A DNA stretch of 20,016 nt from Nitrososphaerota archaeon (GCA_016871975.1 VHBM01000020.1:1-20016), one strand, 5' to 3'; numbered from the stretch's first letter, positions 1 to 7,984 are shown. The notes: generated by a model not told the origin, from the letters alone. A program made the numbers and translations.

Positions 1-330
1 GAGTTTGATGTAACTCAAAAAATCATTGAATCGCTAACAAATGTATGTACAAGAGCTGTATTATTTGCCATAAAAGATGAGGCAAAAGATGCTACAAAAA
101 TCTCTGAGGAGCTTAGCATATCACAATCAACATTGTACAAAACACTTTCACAACTAGAAGAGCTGGCCTTAATCGAGGTTAACAAGTTTATTTTTTCTGG
201 AGGCAAAAAGATCAAAATGTACAAAAGTAGAATTGCTCAAGTGAATATTTTGATAAAAGATACTGAACCCGTATTGGAACTTTATCCAAACGAAAACGTA
301 TCAAAAACAAGTTCTACATTTGTAGAATGA
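1..330 (+). CDS. Winged-helix transcriptional regulator, C-terminal part (5' end outside window)
   Basis: Frame 1 is open from the first base to TGA at 328-330, giving 109 residues with no start in view, so the N-terminus lies upstream. The segment DATKISEELSISQSTLYKTL is a typical helix-turn-helix: a Ser/Thr-rich recognition helix follows a short turn. After it comes a Leu/Glu-rich helix (QLEELALIEV) and a beta-wing (FIFSGGKKIKMYKS), as in ArsR/MarR-like winged helices. No metal-binding Cys/His cluster is visible. It ends 55 bp before the phnD-like gene on the same strand and may regulate it; that link is inferred from position only. Ligand and exact family cannot be named from this fragment. 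Confidence 0.72.
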   Translation, partial: EFDVTQKIIESLTNVCTRAVLFAIKDEAKDATKISEELSISQSTLYKTLSQLEELALIEVNKFIFSGGKKIKMYKSRIAQVNILIKDTEPVLELYPNENVSKTSSTFVE

Positions 331-351
331 AACTCTAGAATGAAAATTCGG

Positions 352-360
352 TTTAAATAG
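352..360 (+). promoter_or_regulatory. Putative TATA box for the phnD-phnC-phnE genes
   Basis: TTTAAATAG is centred about 30 nt before the TTG at 386, the usual archaeal TATA-to-start distance for a transcript with no leader or a very short one. It lies in the 55-bp gap after the regulator gene and supports a separate start for the transporter genes. It is called by eye. Confidence 0.45.
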
Positions 361-385
361 AATTAGTTATTCCTAAGCGTTTAGA

Positions 386-1471
386 TTGAAAAAATCAACG
401 CTTGCCATAACAACATTTGCAATGTTACTTACATTTAGTGTGGTATTTTTGCCACTTGTTGTTTCTGCGGAAAAACCACCTGTCCCAAGTTGGATAAAAG
501 GCGTAGCAGGTTTTTGGTCTTCAAATAAAATTTCTGATAATGAATTTGTGAATGCTATGGAGTTTTTGATAAACTCAGGTGCAATCAAAGTTGCAAAAAA
601 TTCATTGGTTTCACCAGATATTGAGAAACTAACTATAGGCTTTATTCCAACAGAAAAAGCTGAAGAACTCTCTCCAAAAGCAACTGAACTTGAAAAGTAT
701 CTTGAAAAAGAGTTAGGCATAGATATTGAAGTTGTTGTTCCAACAGATTATGAAATCCTAGTTGAGGGGATGAGGTTTGGACACATTGATGCAGCGTTTA
801 TGGATACAGGACCTGCATGGATTGTCCATAAAATGACTGGTGCCGAGGCAGTATTATCTGAAGTAGTAAAAGGACAGGTAAGCTATCAAGCAACAGTTTG
901 GGCAAGAGCAGACAATACATCGATTAAAACATTAGAAGACACTCTTGGAAAAAGAGTTGCATTTACTAGCATTACAGGTTCATCTGGATTCGTCAGGCCA
1001 ATGGGAACGTTGGTTACAGATGGCAAGATCAAAGTAAATGGCGATGATATTGTTGCTCTTGAAGCTGCACTTGCCAATTCATTTAAGAGCTATACATTTG
1101 CTGGTGGATACAAAGCAGCACTTGAATTATTGCTAAACAATAATGTTGATGCAGCGTTTGGCTCGGATATCGCTCCACAACAATATCTAGAACCAGCAGA
1201 CCAAACAAAACTTAGAATCGTTGAAAAAATTGGCCCAATACCATCACATGTCTTTATGGTAAGCTCAGACATGTCTGAGAATACAAAAAATGCACTGGTC
1301 GATGCAATGATTAAACTAAACTATGAAGAGAACAATCAGATTCTAAAAAATATCTATGGTGCTGAAGCATTACTTCCAACTACAACAAAAATGCACATAG
1401 GCGATTTTGGGACCTATATTGACGCGCTAACTGGTCTAGATAAAAAATTCATAGAAAAGAAGAGCACATAA
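386..1471 (+). CDS. phnD: PhnD-like phosphonate/phosphate ABC transporter substrate-binding protein with N-terminal thaumarchaeal W-I-K module
   Basis: This 361-aa extracytoplasmic solute-binding protein starts with TTG. Residues 1-28 form a signal peptide (two Lys, a hydrophobic core, then VVSAEK). Residues 33-70 (VPSWIKGVAGFW, then NEFVNAMEFLINSGAIKV) match the short module that thaumarchaeal exported proteins often carry near an end. Residues 82-350 are the PhnD-like type 2 periplasmic fold: IGFIPTE, GHIDAAFMDTGPAW at 132-145 and TSITGSSGFVRPMG at 194-207, the last resembling the anion-binding Ser/Thr-Gly loop of phosphonate/phosphite binders. It is followed 17 nt later by the ATPase and then the permease. 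PhnD relatives bind phosphonates, phosphite or phosphate, so the exact ligand cannot be read from the sequence. No C-P lyase genes are in the window. Confidence 0.88.
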   Translation: MKKSTLAITTFAMLLTFSVVFLPLVVSAEKPPVPSWIKGVAGFWSSNKISDNEFVNAMEFLINSGAIKVAKNSLVSPDIEKLTIGFIPTEKAEELSPKATELEKYLEKELGIDIEVVVPTDYEILVEGMRFGHIDAAFMDTGPAWIVHKMTGAEAVLSEVVKGQVSYQATVWARADNTSIKTLEDTLGKRVAFTSITGSSGFVRPMGTLVTDGKIKVNGDDIVALEAALANSFKSYTFAGGYKAALELLLNNNVDAAFGSDIAPQQYLEPADQTKLRIVEKIGPIPSHVFMVSSDMSENTKNALVDAMIKLNYEENNQILKNIYGAEALLPTTTKMHIGDFGTYIDALTGLDKKFIEKKST

Positions 1472-1488
1472 ACAAGACTGTCCATATC

Positions 1489-2319
1489 ATGACTCTGTTG
1501 ACAGTTTCCTCAACTAATCATTCATTTACCAACATTTCCAAAATTTCGACAAAAACCCTAGTCCAAATGAATGATGTTTGGGCATCATATGACTCAAAAA
1601 ACTATGTTCTAAGAGAAATTACGTTATCAATTGATAATGGAGTAAATTATGCAATTGTTGGTCAGTCAGGTTCAGGAAAATCTACATTATTAAAATTGAT
1701 GAATGGTATGATGAAGCCAAGTAAAGGACAAGTAAAAATCAATTACCAGACTCCAGACACGCATGATAAAAAATTCAAGCCATTAATGGCAAAAATAGGA
1801 TATATTCCGCAAAGTCTTGGCCTTATCAAAAACCTTACTGTAATTGACAATGTTTTGATTGGTGCGTTACCAAGAATTGGAAAACTAAAATCATTTTTCA
1901 AAATGTTTCCAGAAAATGAAATAAAGGAAGCAGAGAAAATTCTCAAACTTGTTGGCCTCGAAGACAAATTTGAAAGAAAAGCATACATGTTAAGCGGTGG
2001 AGAAAAAAGAAGAGTGGCTATAGCAAGAGCATTAATCCAAAAACCAGAACTTTTACTTGCAGATGAAATAGTATCAGAGCTTGATCATGTAACGGCAAGA
2101 GAAATTATGAATTTGGTTGCAGATGCACAACGTACATTTAATCTGACGGCAGTTATGGTTCACCACAACATGCAACTTGCATTAGAATATGCAAACAGAG
2201 TTGCAGTAATCAAAGAAGGGCAAAAAATACTTGAAATTGGAGTTGAAGGCGACAGAATAGTTGATTTTCAAACAGGCAACATGACGCAAAAAGAGATTAT
2301 AGAGTTGTACAACCAGTGA
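1489..2319 (+). CDS. phnC: PhnC-like phosphonate/phosphate ABC transporter ATP-binding protein
   Basis: This 276-aa ABC ATPase would power import by the PhnD/PhnE pair. Walker A is GQSGSGKST at 58-66, the Q-loop is PQSLGL around Q108, the signature is LSGGE at 168-172, Walker B is LLLADE at 188-193, and the switch His is in VMVHHN around H225. The usual Pro after the Walker B Glu (ADEP) is Ile here (ADEI). The first 25 or so residues, rich in Ser/Thr, precede the usual ABC start. An internal ATG at 1567 (MNDVWASY) is an alternative start, but the upstream ATG leaves a normal 17-nt gap after phnD. The stop overlaps the permease start by 4 bases, a sign of translational coupling. The phn assignment follows from the partner genes. 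Confidence 0.9.
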   Translation: MTLLTVSSTNHSFTNISKISTKTLVQMNDVWASYDSKNYVLREITLSIDNGVNYAIVGQSGSGKSTLLKLMNGMMKPSKGQVKINYQTPDTHDKKFKPLMAKIGYIPQSLGLIKNLTVIDNVLIGALPRIGKLKSFFKMFPENEIKEAEKILKLVGLEDKFERKAYMLSGGEKRRVAIARALIQKPELLLADEIVSELDHVTAREIMNLVADAQRTFNLTAVMVHHNMQLALEYANRVAVIKEGQKILEIGVEGDRIVDFQTGNMTQKEIIELYNQ

Positions 2320-3113
2320 ATCAAAAAAACAATCTGATTATTGGAATTATAATTGCTGCAGTTGTGGCTGCGTCGTATAATGTAGGCGCAGATCCTGCAG
2401 AATTTGTCAAGGGCATTCCAAATCTTGGCATAATTATAGAAGAGGCAATCCAAGTAGAGCCAGAATTGCTTGGAACTGCATTTGTTTCAATGTTTGAAAC
2501 AATAGAAATGGCGTTTATTGGTACAATAGTTGGCGGTGCAATTTCGTTACCATTAAGCATGCTTGCTGCAAGAAACCTGAACAGCAAGTATGTCTATGGT
2601 CCAATTCGTGCAGTACTTGCAGCAATTCGAACACTTCCATCTATTCTTTGGGCAATCTTGTTTGTAATTATGGTTGGATTAGGACCATTTGCAGGAATTC
2701 TTGCAACTATAATGTATACAATCGGATTTATGACAAAACTACAATACGAATCAATCGAAGCAGTAGACGCGGATCCCGTTGATGCTGTAAATGCAATCGG
2801 TGTTTCAAAATCTCAACTGATTAGATATGTTGTCATGCCGGAATCGGCAGCTCACCTACTCAGTCAGCTGCTGTATACATTTGACTATAATGTAAGACAC
2901 ACAAGTATAATTGGACTTGTTGGTGCAGGCGGAATTGGTTTTTACATCATAAATTATATCAAATTCTTTGAATATGGCAAAGCTGCTGTTTTCATGTTAG
3001 TTGTACTTGCAACTGTCTTGGTAATTGATTGGATTAGTGTAAAAATTCGTGACAAATACATAGTAAAGACACAACGTGGAATGGAAGTAAAAGCTAGAAT
3101 CAAAACAAGTTAA
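2316..3113 (+). CDS. phnE: PhnE-like phosphonate/phosphate ABC transporter permease
   Basis: This 265-aa inner-membrane permease starts with GTG in the GTGA overlap with the ATPase gene. Hydrophobic helices are visible at about 7-23, 55-85, 98-120, 122-140, 197-214 and 223-241. The cytoplasmic EAA loop that docks on the ATPase is EAVDADPVDAVNAIGVSK at 148-165, with the conserved Gly at 162. The segment IIGLVGAGGIGFYI at 198-211 is characteristic of PhnE and related permeases. Only one permease gene is present, so the transporter would use a homodimer. Context and length both fit PhnE; the transported anion remains open. Confidence 0.9.
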   Translation: MNQKNNLIIGIIIAAVVAASYNVGADPAEFVKGIPNLGIIIEEAIQVEPELLGTAFVSMFETIEMAFIGTIVGGAISLPLSMLAARNLNSKYVYGPIRAVLAAIRTLPSILWAILFVIMVGLGPFAGILATIMYTIGFMTKLQYESIEAVDADPVDAVNAIGVSKSQLIRYVVMPESAAHLLSQLLYTFDYNVRHTSIIGLVGAGGIGFYIINYIKFFEYGKAAVFMLVVLATVLVIDWISVKIRDKYIVKTQRGMEVKARIKTS

Positions 3114-3136
3114 TACCTGAATAACATTTTACTTTC

Positions 3137-3601
3137 ATGAAAAAAGAATTTATTATTTTTACACTGTTAATGATTTTTTCATCAAATCTAGCATACGGAA
3201 GCAATTATTCACTTGAAATTGATGATACATCATTTGAAATTCCATACGAGTTGAATGGAGACGTAATTGCAATGGCGATTGATAAAGAAACCGTATCACT
3301 TCTCATCGGCATAACAAATGTTGAAGATTCTAATTTTGTAATATCGCTTCCAGCTGAACTAATTGGTGCAGAAAATAATGAGTTTGTAGTTTTAGTTGAT
3401 TGGGTAGAAGTTGATTATATTGTTTCTACGCAAAATAATGCGGCGACCTTGCAATTTTTTGTTCCAGCAGACTCGCAAGAAATTGAAATTATAGGAACGC
3501 AGGTTATTCCTGAATTTCCACTAGGTGTACTAGCTGTATTTGCTACAATAATCGCAGTTGTGACACTTGTTACAAAAATGGGCAAATTTAGAATTAAGTA
3601 A
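3137..3601 (+). CDS. Small exported protein with PEF(G)-CTERM-type sorting signal
   Basis: This 154-aa protein is of unknown function. Residues 1-22 are a signal peptide (Lys-Lys, hydrophobic core, then NLAYGS). The middle is beta-rich with many acidic residues and no Cys. The C-terminus has the tripartite form of an archaeosortase substrate: IPEFPLG at about 124-130, a hydrophobic helix of about 18 residues, then the basic tail KMGKFRIK. This resembles the PEFG-CTERM signal of thaumarchaeal surface proteins, so the mature protein is probably processed and anchored at the cell surface. It starts 23 nt after phnE on the same strand and may be co-transcribed. Its last 8 bases overlap the convergent purP gene. 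Confidence 0.75.
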   Translation: MKKEFIIFTLLMIFSSNLAYGSNYSLEIDDTSFEIPYELNGDVIAMAIDKETVSLLIGITNVEDSNFVISLPAELIGAENNEFVVLVDWVEVDYIVSTQNNAATLQFFVPADSQEIEIIGTQVIPEFPLGVLAVFATIIAVVTLVTKMGKFRIK

Positions 3602-4619
3602 CTATTTTTTCTATCTGGTTTACTTTTTCTGCCTCTTTTACTTCACGAGCAATTCGTCTTCCCATGCTCATAGGCTCATCATAAATCAGTGTAGTATATG
3701 GCGAACCTTCCATGTACATATTGGTTCCAGCCACAATTCTTGCAGAAAACTCGAATGTTTTGAAATTTGCATTTTCATCATAAACGCCTTCGATGCAAAA
3801 TGGTCCATTCATACCTGGTGGCACAAGATTTTTTGATGCAGAAACAAAATCTTCGCCCATTGAATACACCTTATCTAATAATGATTCACGTAAAACCATT
3901 GGGCTGTTCCCAATTATATTAAACGATGGAACATTATCAATATCCATTTGTTCTTGTGCAGGAATTCTAGCTAGTCCTTCTATATCTGACTCGTGTCTTT
4001 GATCAATTCCAAAAAATTCTATTTTCTCTTTTAGCGGAGAGTAAAAGTATTGTAGATATGCCAAAACTCCCGAGACATATTCTTGGAGATAAAGATCAGA
4101 ATCGCTTTTTATGACTCCATGCTTGATTAGTTTATCACGTTTTTTCTTGTAATCTTTTTCATTAGTTGTAAGAAAGTATCCTTTTCCACCTGCTGCGCCA
4201 TGTCTTTTTGCAATAACTAGTCTATCGATTTCTTTTGGACTGGAAATTGTTTTTGGAACATCAAGACTTGCCTCTCGCATTAGTTTTTCTTTTAATGCAC
4301 GGTCAGACTCCCACTTTAGAATGTACTTGTTTCCAAAAATTGGTGTTTTTATTGATTCAATATCACCTGAGCTCATCTGTGCAATCAATGTGCCATGTGG
4401 TACAAGTATTGCGTTGTTCTTTTCAAGAATTGATACACACTTGTTGTCTAGTATTTCTGCAAATGAATCAACTAGGACAAATTCGTCAATAAAGCCAAAC
4501 CTACGATATAGTTTTTCCCGCTTTTTTTCAGAAACAAGAATTGTTTTTAGACCCTCGTCTTTTGCGCCTTTTAGAACCTGTAGGGCGCAATGTGAACCTA
4601 GAGTAGCTATTGCTGCCAA
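3594..4619 (-). CDS. purP: 5-formaminoimidazole-4-carboxamide ribonucleotide synthetase (PurP)
   Basis: This archaeal ATP-grasp ligase makes FAICAR from AICAR, formate and ATP, replacing the folate-dependent PurH transformylase in purine synthesis. Over 341 aa it shows ATLGSHCALQVLKGAKDEG at 5-23, the PurP nucleotide/AICAR-binding N-terminus. It also shows the ATP-grasp glycine loop GAAGGKGYF at 141-149, EYVSGVLAYLQYFYSPL, PPGMNGPFCIEGVYDE, and FEFSARIVAGTNMY near the C-terminus. The only possible start is TTG at 4619: an in-frame TGA lies at 4641-4643 and no ATG or GTG comes between. From memory of methanogen PurP, about ten more residues normally precede ATLGSH, so the N-terminus is short. 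It overlaps the convergent PEFG gene by 8 bp. Confidence 0.9.
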   Translation of the reverse strand: MAAIATLGSHCALQVLKGAKDEGLKTILVSEKKREKLYRRFGFIDEFVLVDSFAEILDNKCVSILEKNNAILVPHGTLIAQMSSGDIESIKTPIFGNKYILKWESDRALKEKLMREASLDVPKTISSPKEIDRLVIAKRHGAAGGKGYFLTTNEKDYKKKRDKLIKHGVIKSDSDLYLQEYVSGVLAYLQYFYSPLKEKIEFFGIDQRHESDIEGLARIPAQEQMDIDNVPSFNIIGNSPMVLRESLLDKVYSMGEDFVSASKNLVPPGMNGPFCIEGVYDENANFKTFEFSARIVAGTNMYMEGSPYTTLIYDEPMSMGRRIAREVKEAEKVNQIEKIVT

Positions 4620-4648
4620 AGCGATACAAAAGCTAACAAATCAACGTC

Positions 4649-4861
4649 TTAAGAAGGTTGCAAATGTACGCTTGAGATATACTCGAATACTTCGTCTATT
4701 AGTTGAATTGAGATTGTAGATTTTAGGTCCTCAGGAACGGATTTTAGGATAAAATCAATCATTGACTGGTTTTGTGAGATTTTGCTTTGCTCGTTATGAA
4801 TAGAATATACTGCTATCGCGTTTGAAATTGCCGCTATTGCTTTGTCTCTTTTTTCTAACAT
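4649..4861 (-). CDS. Small hypothetical protein upstream of purP
   Basis: This 70-aa product starts at an ATG and ends 29 bp before the purP TTG, in a different frame. It is predicted to be mostly helical: KRDKAIAAISNAIAVYSIH, then DFILKSVPEDLKSTISIQLIDEVFEYISSV. There is no Cys, transmembrane segment or recognised motif. Codon use and the lack of a competing gene suggest a real gene, probably co-transcribed with purP. It is divergent from aspS, with 89 bp between starts. I do not recognise the family. Confidence 0.55.
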   Translation of the reverse strand: MLEKRDKAIAAISNAIAVYSIHNEQSKISQNQSMIDFILKSVPEDLKSTISIQLIDEVFEYISSVHLQPS

Positions 4862-4913
4862 GAATTAATCGTCAAATTGTAATAATTTGTACTTTTTTAA
4901 CTAAAAACAATGG

Positions 4914-4923
4914 AAATTAAATA
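4914..4923 (+). promoter_or_regulatory. Putative TATA box for the aspS-gatCAB operon
   Basis: AAATTAAATA is centred about 32 nt before the aspS ATG in the 89-bp divergent gap. That would give a leader of only a few bases. It is called by eye from spacing and composition. Confidence 0.4.
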
Positions 4924-4950
4924 CAGTGAATTTTCCAACTATGTCAAGCT

Positions 4951-6261
4951 ATGATAAGTACTGATTTAGGAAATTTACGTAGAACTCACTACTCAAGTGA
5001 GCTCGATCCCTCAAAAGAAGGAAAAGAAGTTACAGTTATGGGATGGATAATAAGTGCGAGAGGACATGGAAATATTTCGTTTGTAAACATACGTGATAGC
5101 CAAGGTGAAATTCAAATCGTTGCAAAAGCAGGCGACTGTCCTGATGAGCTCAGAGAAAAACTAGCCAAACTAAAAGAGCATTCGTGCATTGGTGTTGTAG
5201 GCAAGGTAAAAGCATCAAATAAAGCACCAAGTGAAGTAGAAATTATTCCAAAAGAGCTACGAATATTTTCTGAAGTAGAAAAAAATCCTCCATTTGAGCC
5301 GCACGCAAAGACTGTAAAAAACATAGACACGCGATTAGAAATTAGAGCAATTGATCTAAGACGTGATGTTTTACAAAAAATATTTCTTGCAAGAAACCAA
5401 GTTTTAAAATCAATTCGCAATTATTTTTATGAGAACAGCTTTGTTGAAATCAACACCCCAAAAATGATCGCAACTGCAACAGAAGGCGGAGCTGCACTGT
5501 TTCCAATATTTTACTACAACAAGGAAGCGTTTTTGGCTCAGAGTCCACAGCTTTACAAAGAACAGCTTACAATGAGCTTTGAAAAAGTATTTGAGATCGC
5601 TCCAATATTTCGTGCAGAACCCTCAAGGACCAATAGACATCTTTCAGAAGCAATCTCAATAGATATGGAAGAAGCCTATGTCGACTACAATGATGTCATG
5701 TCAAGAATAGAGCAAATAATTAAAAAATCAATTAAAACTGTACAAGAATTTGCAAAATCAACTAAAAACACAGAATTTGTGATTCCGGATGTCCCAGGTA
5801 AAATTCCACAATATTCCTACTCTGAACTAGTCAAAAAGATGCAAAACGCAGGGGCAAAAACAGAATGGGGTGATGATCTTTACCCATCAAACCTGAAAAA
5901 AATAGGACTAAAAGGATTATATTTTATCAAAGATTGGCCTCTTGCGCCAAAACCATTCTATGTAAAAGCAAGTTCAACCGACCCTAAAATCTCAGAATCA
6001 TTTGATTTAATGTTTGATGATTTGGAGTTATCATCTGGTAGCACAAGAATTGAAAAAAGACAAGAACTTGAAGAAAGAATGAAAAACAAGGGAATGAAAA
6101 CAGATGCATTTGAGTACCATCTAAGTGTCTTTCAGTACGGAGTTCCACCACATGCAGGGTGCGGCATAGGCCTTGAAAGGCTCATGATGGCACTAACAGG
6201 TACTGAAAACATTAGAGATACAACATTTTATCCACGTGATGTTGACAGATTAACACCATAA
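4951..6261 (+). CDS. aspS: Aspartyl-tRNA synthetase, archaeal type, probably non-discriminating
   Basis: This 436-aa class IIb synthetase charges tRNA-Asp and, if non-discriminating, tRNA-Asn. The N-terminal OB fold (about 25-105) contains MGWIISARGHGNISFVNIRD. Class II motif 2 is IFRAEPSRTNRHLSE with R221, and motif 3 is GCGIGLERLMM with R410. Length fits the archaeal/eukaryal AspRS and lacks the bacterial insertion domain. By my alignment to published archaeal work, the anticodon-discriminating positions (Trp26 and Lys85 in Thermococcus) are I34 and P93 here; Pro at the second position is the non-discriminating state. It heads an operon with gatC (9-nt gap), gatA and gatB, which fits misacylation of tRNA-Asn followed by amidation. 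No asparaginyl-tRNA synthetase gene is in the window. Confidence 0.95.
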   Translation: MISTDLGNLRRTHYSSELDPSKEGKEVTVMGWIISARGHGNISFVNIRDSQGEIQIVAKAGDCPDELREKLAKLKEHSCIGVVGKVKASNKAPSEVEIIPKELRIFSEVEKNPPFEPHAKTVKNIDTRLEIRAIDLRRDVLQKIFLARNQVLKSIRNYFYENSFVEINTPKMIATATEGGAALFPIFYYNKEAFLAQSPQLYKEQLTMSFEKVFEIAPIFRAEPSRTNRHLSEAISIDMEEAYVDYNDVMSRIEQIIKKSIKTVQEFAKSTKNTEFVIPDVPGKIPQYSYSELVKKMQNAGAKTEWGDDLYPSNLKKIGLKGLYFIKDWPLAPKPFYVKASSTDPKISESFDLMFDDLELSSGSTRIEKRQELEERMKNKGMKTDAFEYHLSVFQYGVPPHAGCGIGLERLMMALTGTENIRDTTFYPRDVDRLTP

Positions 6262-6266
6262 GGTGA
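6262..6266 (+). promoter_or_regulatory. Shine-Dalgarno site for gatC
   Basis: GGTGA lies directly after the aspS stop and 4 nt before the TTG at 6271. This supports the TTG as the gatC start even though no ATG is available. Internal operon genes in archaea commonly use such sites. Confidence 0.6.
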
Positions 6267-6270
6267 AATA

Positions 6271-6537
6271 TTGGTTTCAAAAGAAGAGATAGAACATGTT
6301 GCAAAATTAATGAAAATAGATCTTGATGATCATGCTGTACATATTGATAGAGTACAAAAGATGATAGAATATTTTGATATACTTGACAAGGCCGCAACAG
6401 AATCTGAGGAGATTATAGTAAATGAGCAGCCACTTGAAAACTTGCGCGAAGATAAATACGAGCCATATAAAGACAAATTAATTGACAAGCTAAAACATTA
6501 CAAGGAAAAATTCGTCAGAGCACCAAAGATGGTTTGA
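6271..6537 (+). CDS. gatC: Asp-tRNA(Asn)/Glu-tRNA(Gln) amidotransferase subunit C
   Basis: This is the 88-aa small subunit that wraps around and stabilises GatA/GatB. The N-terminal helix EEIEHVAKLMKIDLDD fits the GatC family opening (KEEVEHIAKLARLEL type). The region IDRVQKMIEYFDILDKA is the second helix, and a NEQPLENLREDK segment follows, like the PxxNxxREDxV belt of other GatC proteins. It starts with TTG behind a GGTGA site, 9 nt after aspS, and stops 1 nt before gatA. Small size, order and motifs make the call secure. Confidence 0.9.
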   Translation: MVSKEEIEHVAKLMKIDLDDHAVHIDRVQKMIEYFDILDKAATESEEIIVNEQPLENLREDKYEPYKDKLIDKLKHYKEKFVRAPKMV

Positions 6538-6538
6538 G

Positions 6539-7984
6539 TTGAACCTATCTATTTCTGCACTAGAGTATATTGATGCAATAAAAAATGGCGATTTTACCAT
6601 TGAAGAGTTTGTTTCTAAGACACTAGATCATATAAAAAAAGTAGATGGAAAACTACACGCATATCTATCAGTAAATGAAAAAGCGCTTGATCAGGCAAAA
6701 GAGCTAGACAAAAAACGCAAAGCAAAAGAAAAGATTGGTTCCTGTATTGGGATGCCAATTGCAGTCAAGGATAACATCTGTGTTAAAGATACCAAAACAA
6801 CATGTGCATCAAAAATGCTTGAAAAATATGTTGCACCATTTGATGCAACCGTAATAGCTAGGCTGCGCAAACAAGATGCCCTTTTCATTGGAAAAACAAA
6901 TCTTGACGAATTTGCAATGGGTACAACTACAGAGTTTAGTGCATATGGGCCAAGCAAAAACCCATGGAATACGCAATATGTCCCAGGAGGTTCCTCAGGC
7001 GGAAGCGCAGTTGCTGTTAGTGCTCTTGAATCCATTGCATCTTTAGGCTCAGATACAGGAGGATCTGTACGAAACCCTGCCAGTTTTTGTTCTATAGTTG
7101 GCCTCAAACCAACATATGGTCTTGTTAGCAGATATGGCTTGATTTCATATGCAAATAGCATAGAACAGATTGGCCCAATGGCAAGAACTGTCAAAGATAC
7201 AGCATTTCTTCTCAATATAATATCAGGAATTGATCCAAACGACAATACTACAATTGACAATCATGGCGAGGATTACCTAAAAGACATAGAGGCAGGAATT
7301 GATGGGAAAAAAATTGGAATAATTTCTGAGATGGTTGGCAAAGGAACTGACAAAGAAGTTTCTTCTGCAACAAAAAAAGCATTATCAAAGTTTGAGAGTC
7401 TTGGAGCAAAATGTGAAGAAATCTCACTTGATATGATAGATTATTCTGTCGCATCATACTATACAATTACATCAACTGAAGCTGGAAGCAACTTGGCAAG
7501 ATATGACAATCTTCGTTATGGATTTGATTTTGATTTAGAAGGATACGAGTTTAACTCATACATTGCAAAAACAAGAAAAAATTTTGGACCAGAAGTAACA
7601 AGAAGACTGATCATTGGAGGTTTTGTCCCATCTGCAGGCCATGCTGGAAGATATTTTCTAAAGGCATTAAAAGTAAAAAGTAGACTAACAAAAGAAATCA
7701 ATTCGGCATTTAAGAAAGTAGATTTTCTTGTAGCACCAACTGTCCCAATCTTGCCATTCAAGTTTGGCGAAAAACTAGATGATCCTGTTGCAATGTTTTT
7801 AATTGATTTTAATACCGTTACAGCAAATCTTACAGGAAAGCCTGCGATTTCTGTTCCATTTGAGATGTCAAATGGTTTGCCAATTGGAATTCAAATTATT
7901 GCAGACTCGATGCAAGAAAAATCACTCTTTCAAGCAGCATATGCTCTTGAGAGCACAACAAATCTTCCAAAGGTGCCACTATGA
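6539..7984 (+). CDS. gatA: Asp-tRNA(Asn)/Glu-tRNA(Gln) amidotransferase subunit A
   Basis: This 481-aa amidase subunit releases ammonia from glutamine or asparagine for transamidation by GatB. The amidase-signature Ser-cisSer-Lys triad is intact: K77 in PIAVKDNI, S152 in PGGSSGGSA, and nucleophile S176 in GSDTGGSVRNPA. GKTNLDEFAMG at 118-128 and the C-terminal GKPAISVPFEMSNGLPIGIQ are also family hallmarks. It starts with TTG, one base after the gatC stop, and shares an ATGA overlap with gatB. Length is normal, and no frameshift or missing catalytic residue is seen. Confidence 0.96.
   Translation: MNLSISALEYIDAIKNGDFTIEEFVSKTLDHIKKVDGKLHAYLSVNEKALDQAKELDKKRKAKEKIGSCIGMPIAVKDNICVKDTKTTCASKMLEKYVAPFDATVIARLRKQDALFIGKTNLDEFAMGTTTEFSAYGPSKNPWNTQYVPGGSSGGSAVAVSALESIASLGSDTGGSVRNPASFCSIVGLKPTYGLVSRYGLISYANSIEQIGPMARTVKDTAFLLNIISGIDPNDNTTIDNHGEDYLKDIEAGIDGKKIGIISEMVGKGTDKEVSSATKKALSKFESLGAKCEEISLDMIDYSVASYYTITSTEAGSNLARYDNLRYGFDFDLEGYEFNSYIAKTRKNFGPEVTRRLIIGGFVPSAGHAGRYFLKALKVKSRLTKEINSAFKKVDFLVAPTVPILPFKFGEKLDDPVAMFLIDFNTVTANLTGKPAISVPFEMSNGLPIGIQIIADSMQEKSLFQAAYALESTTNLPKVPL

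Noticed and set aside
6691..7260. Long minus-strand frame inside gatA (189 codons)
   Set aside because: It is fully antisense to a secure, conserved gene; the length reflects the codon bias of gatA.
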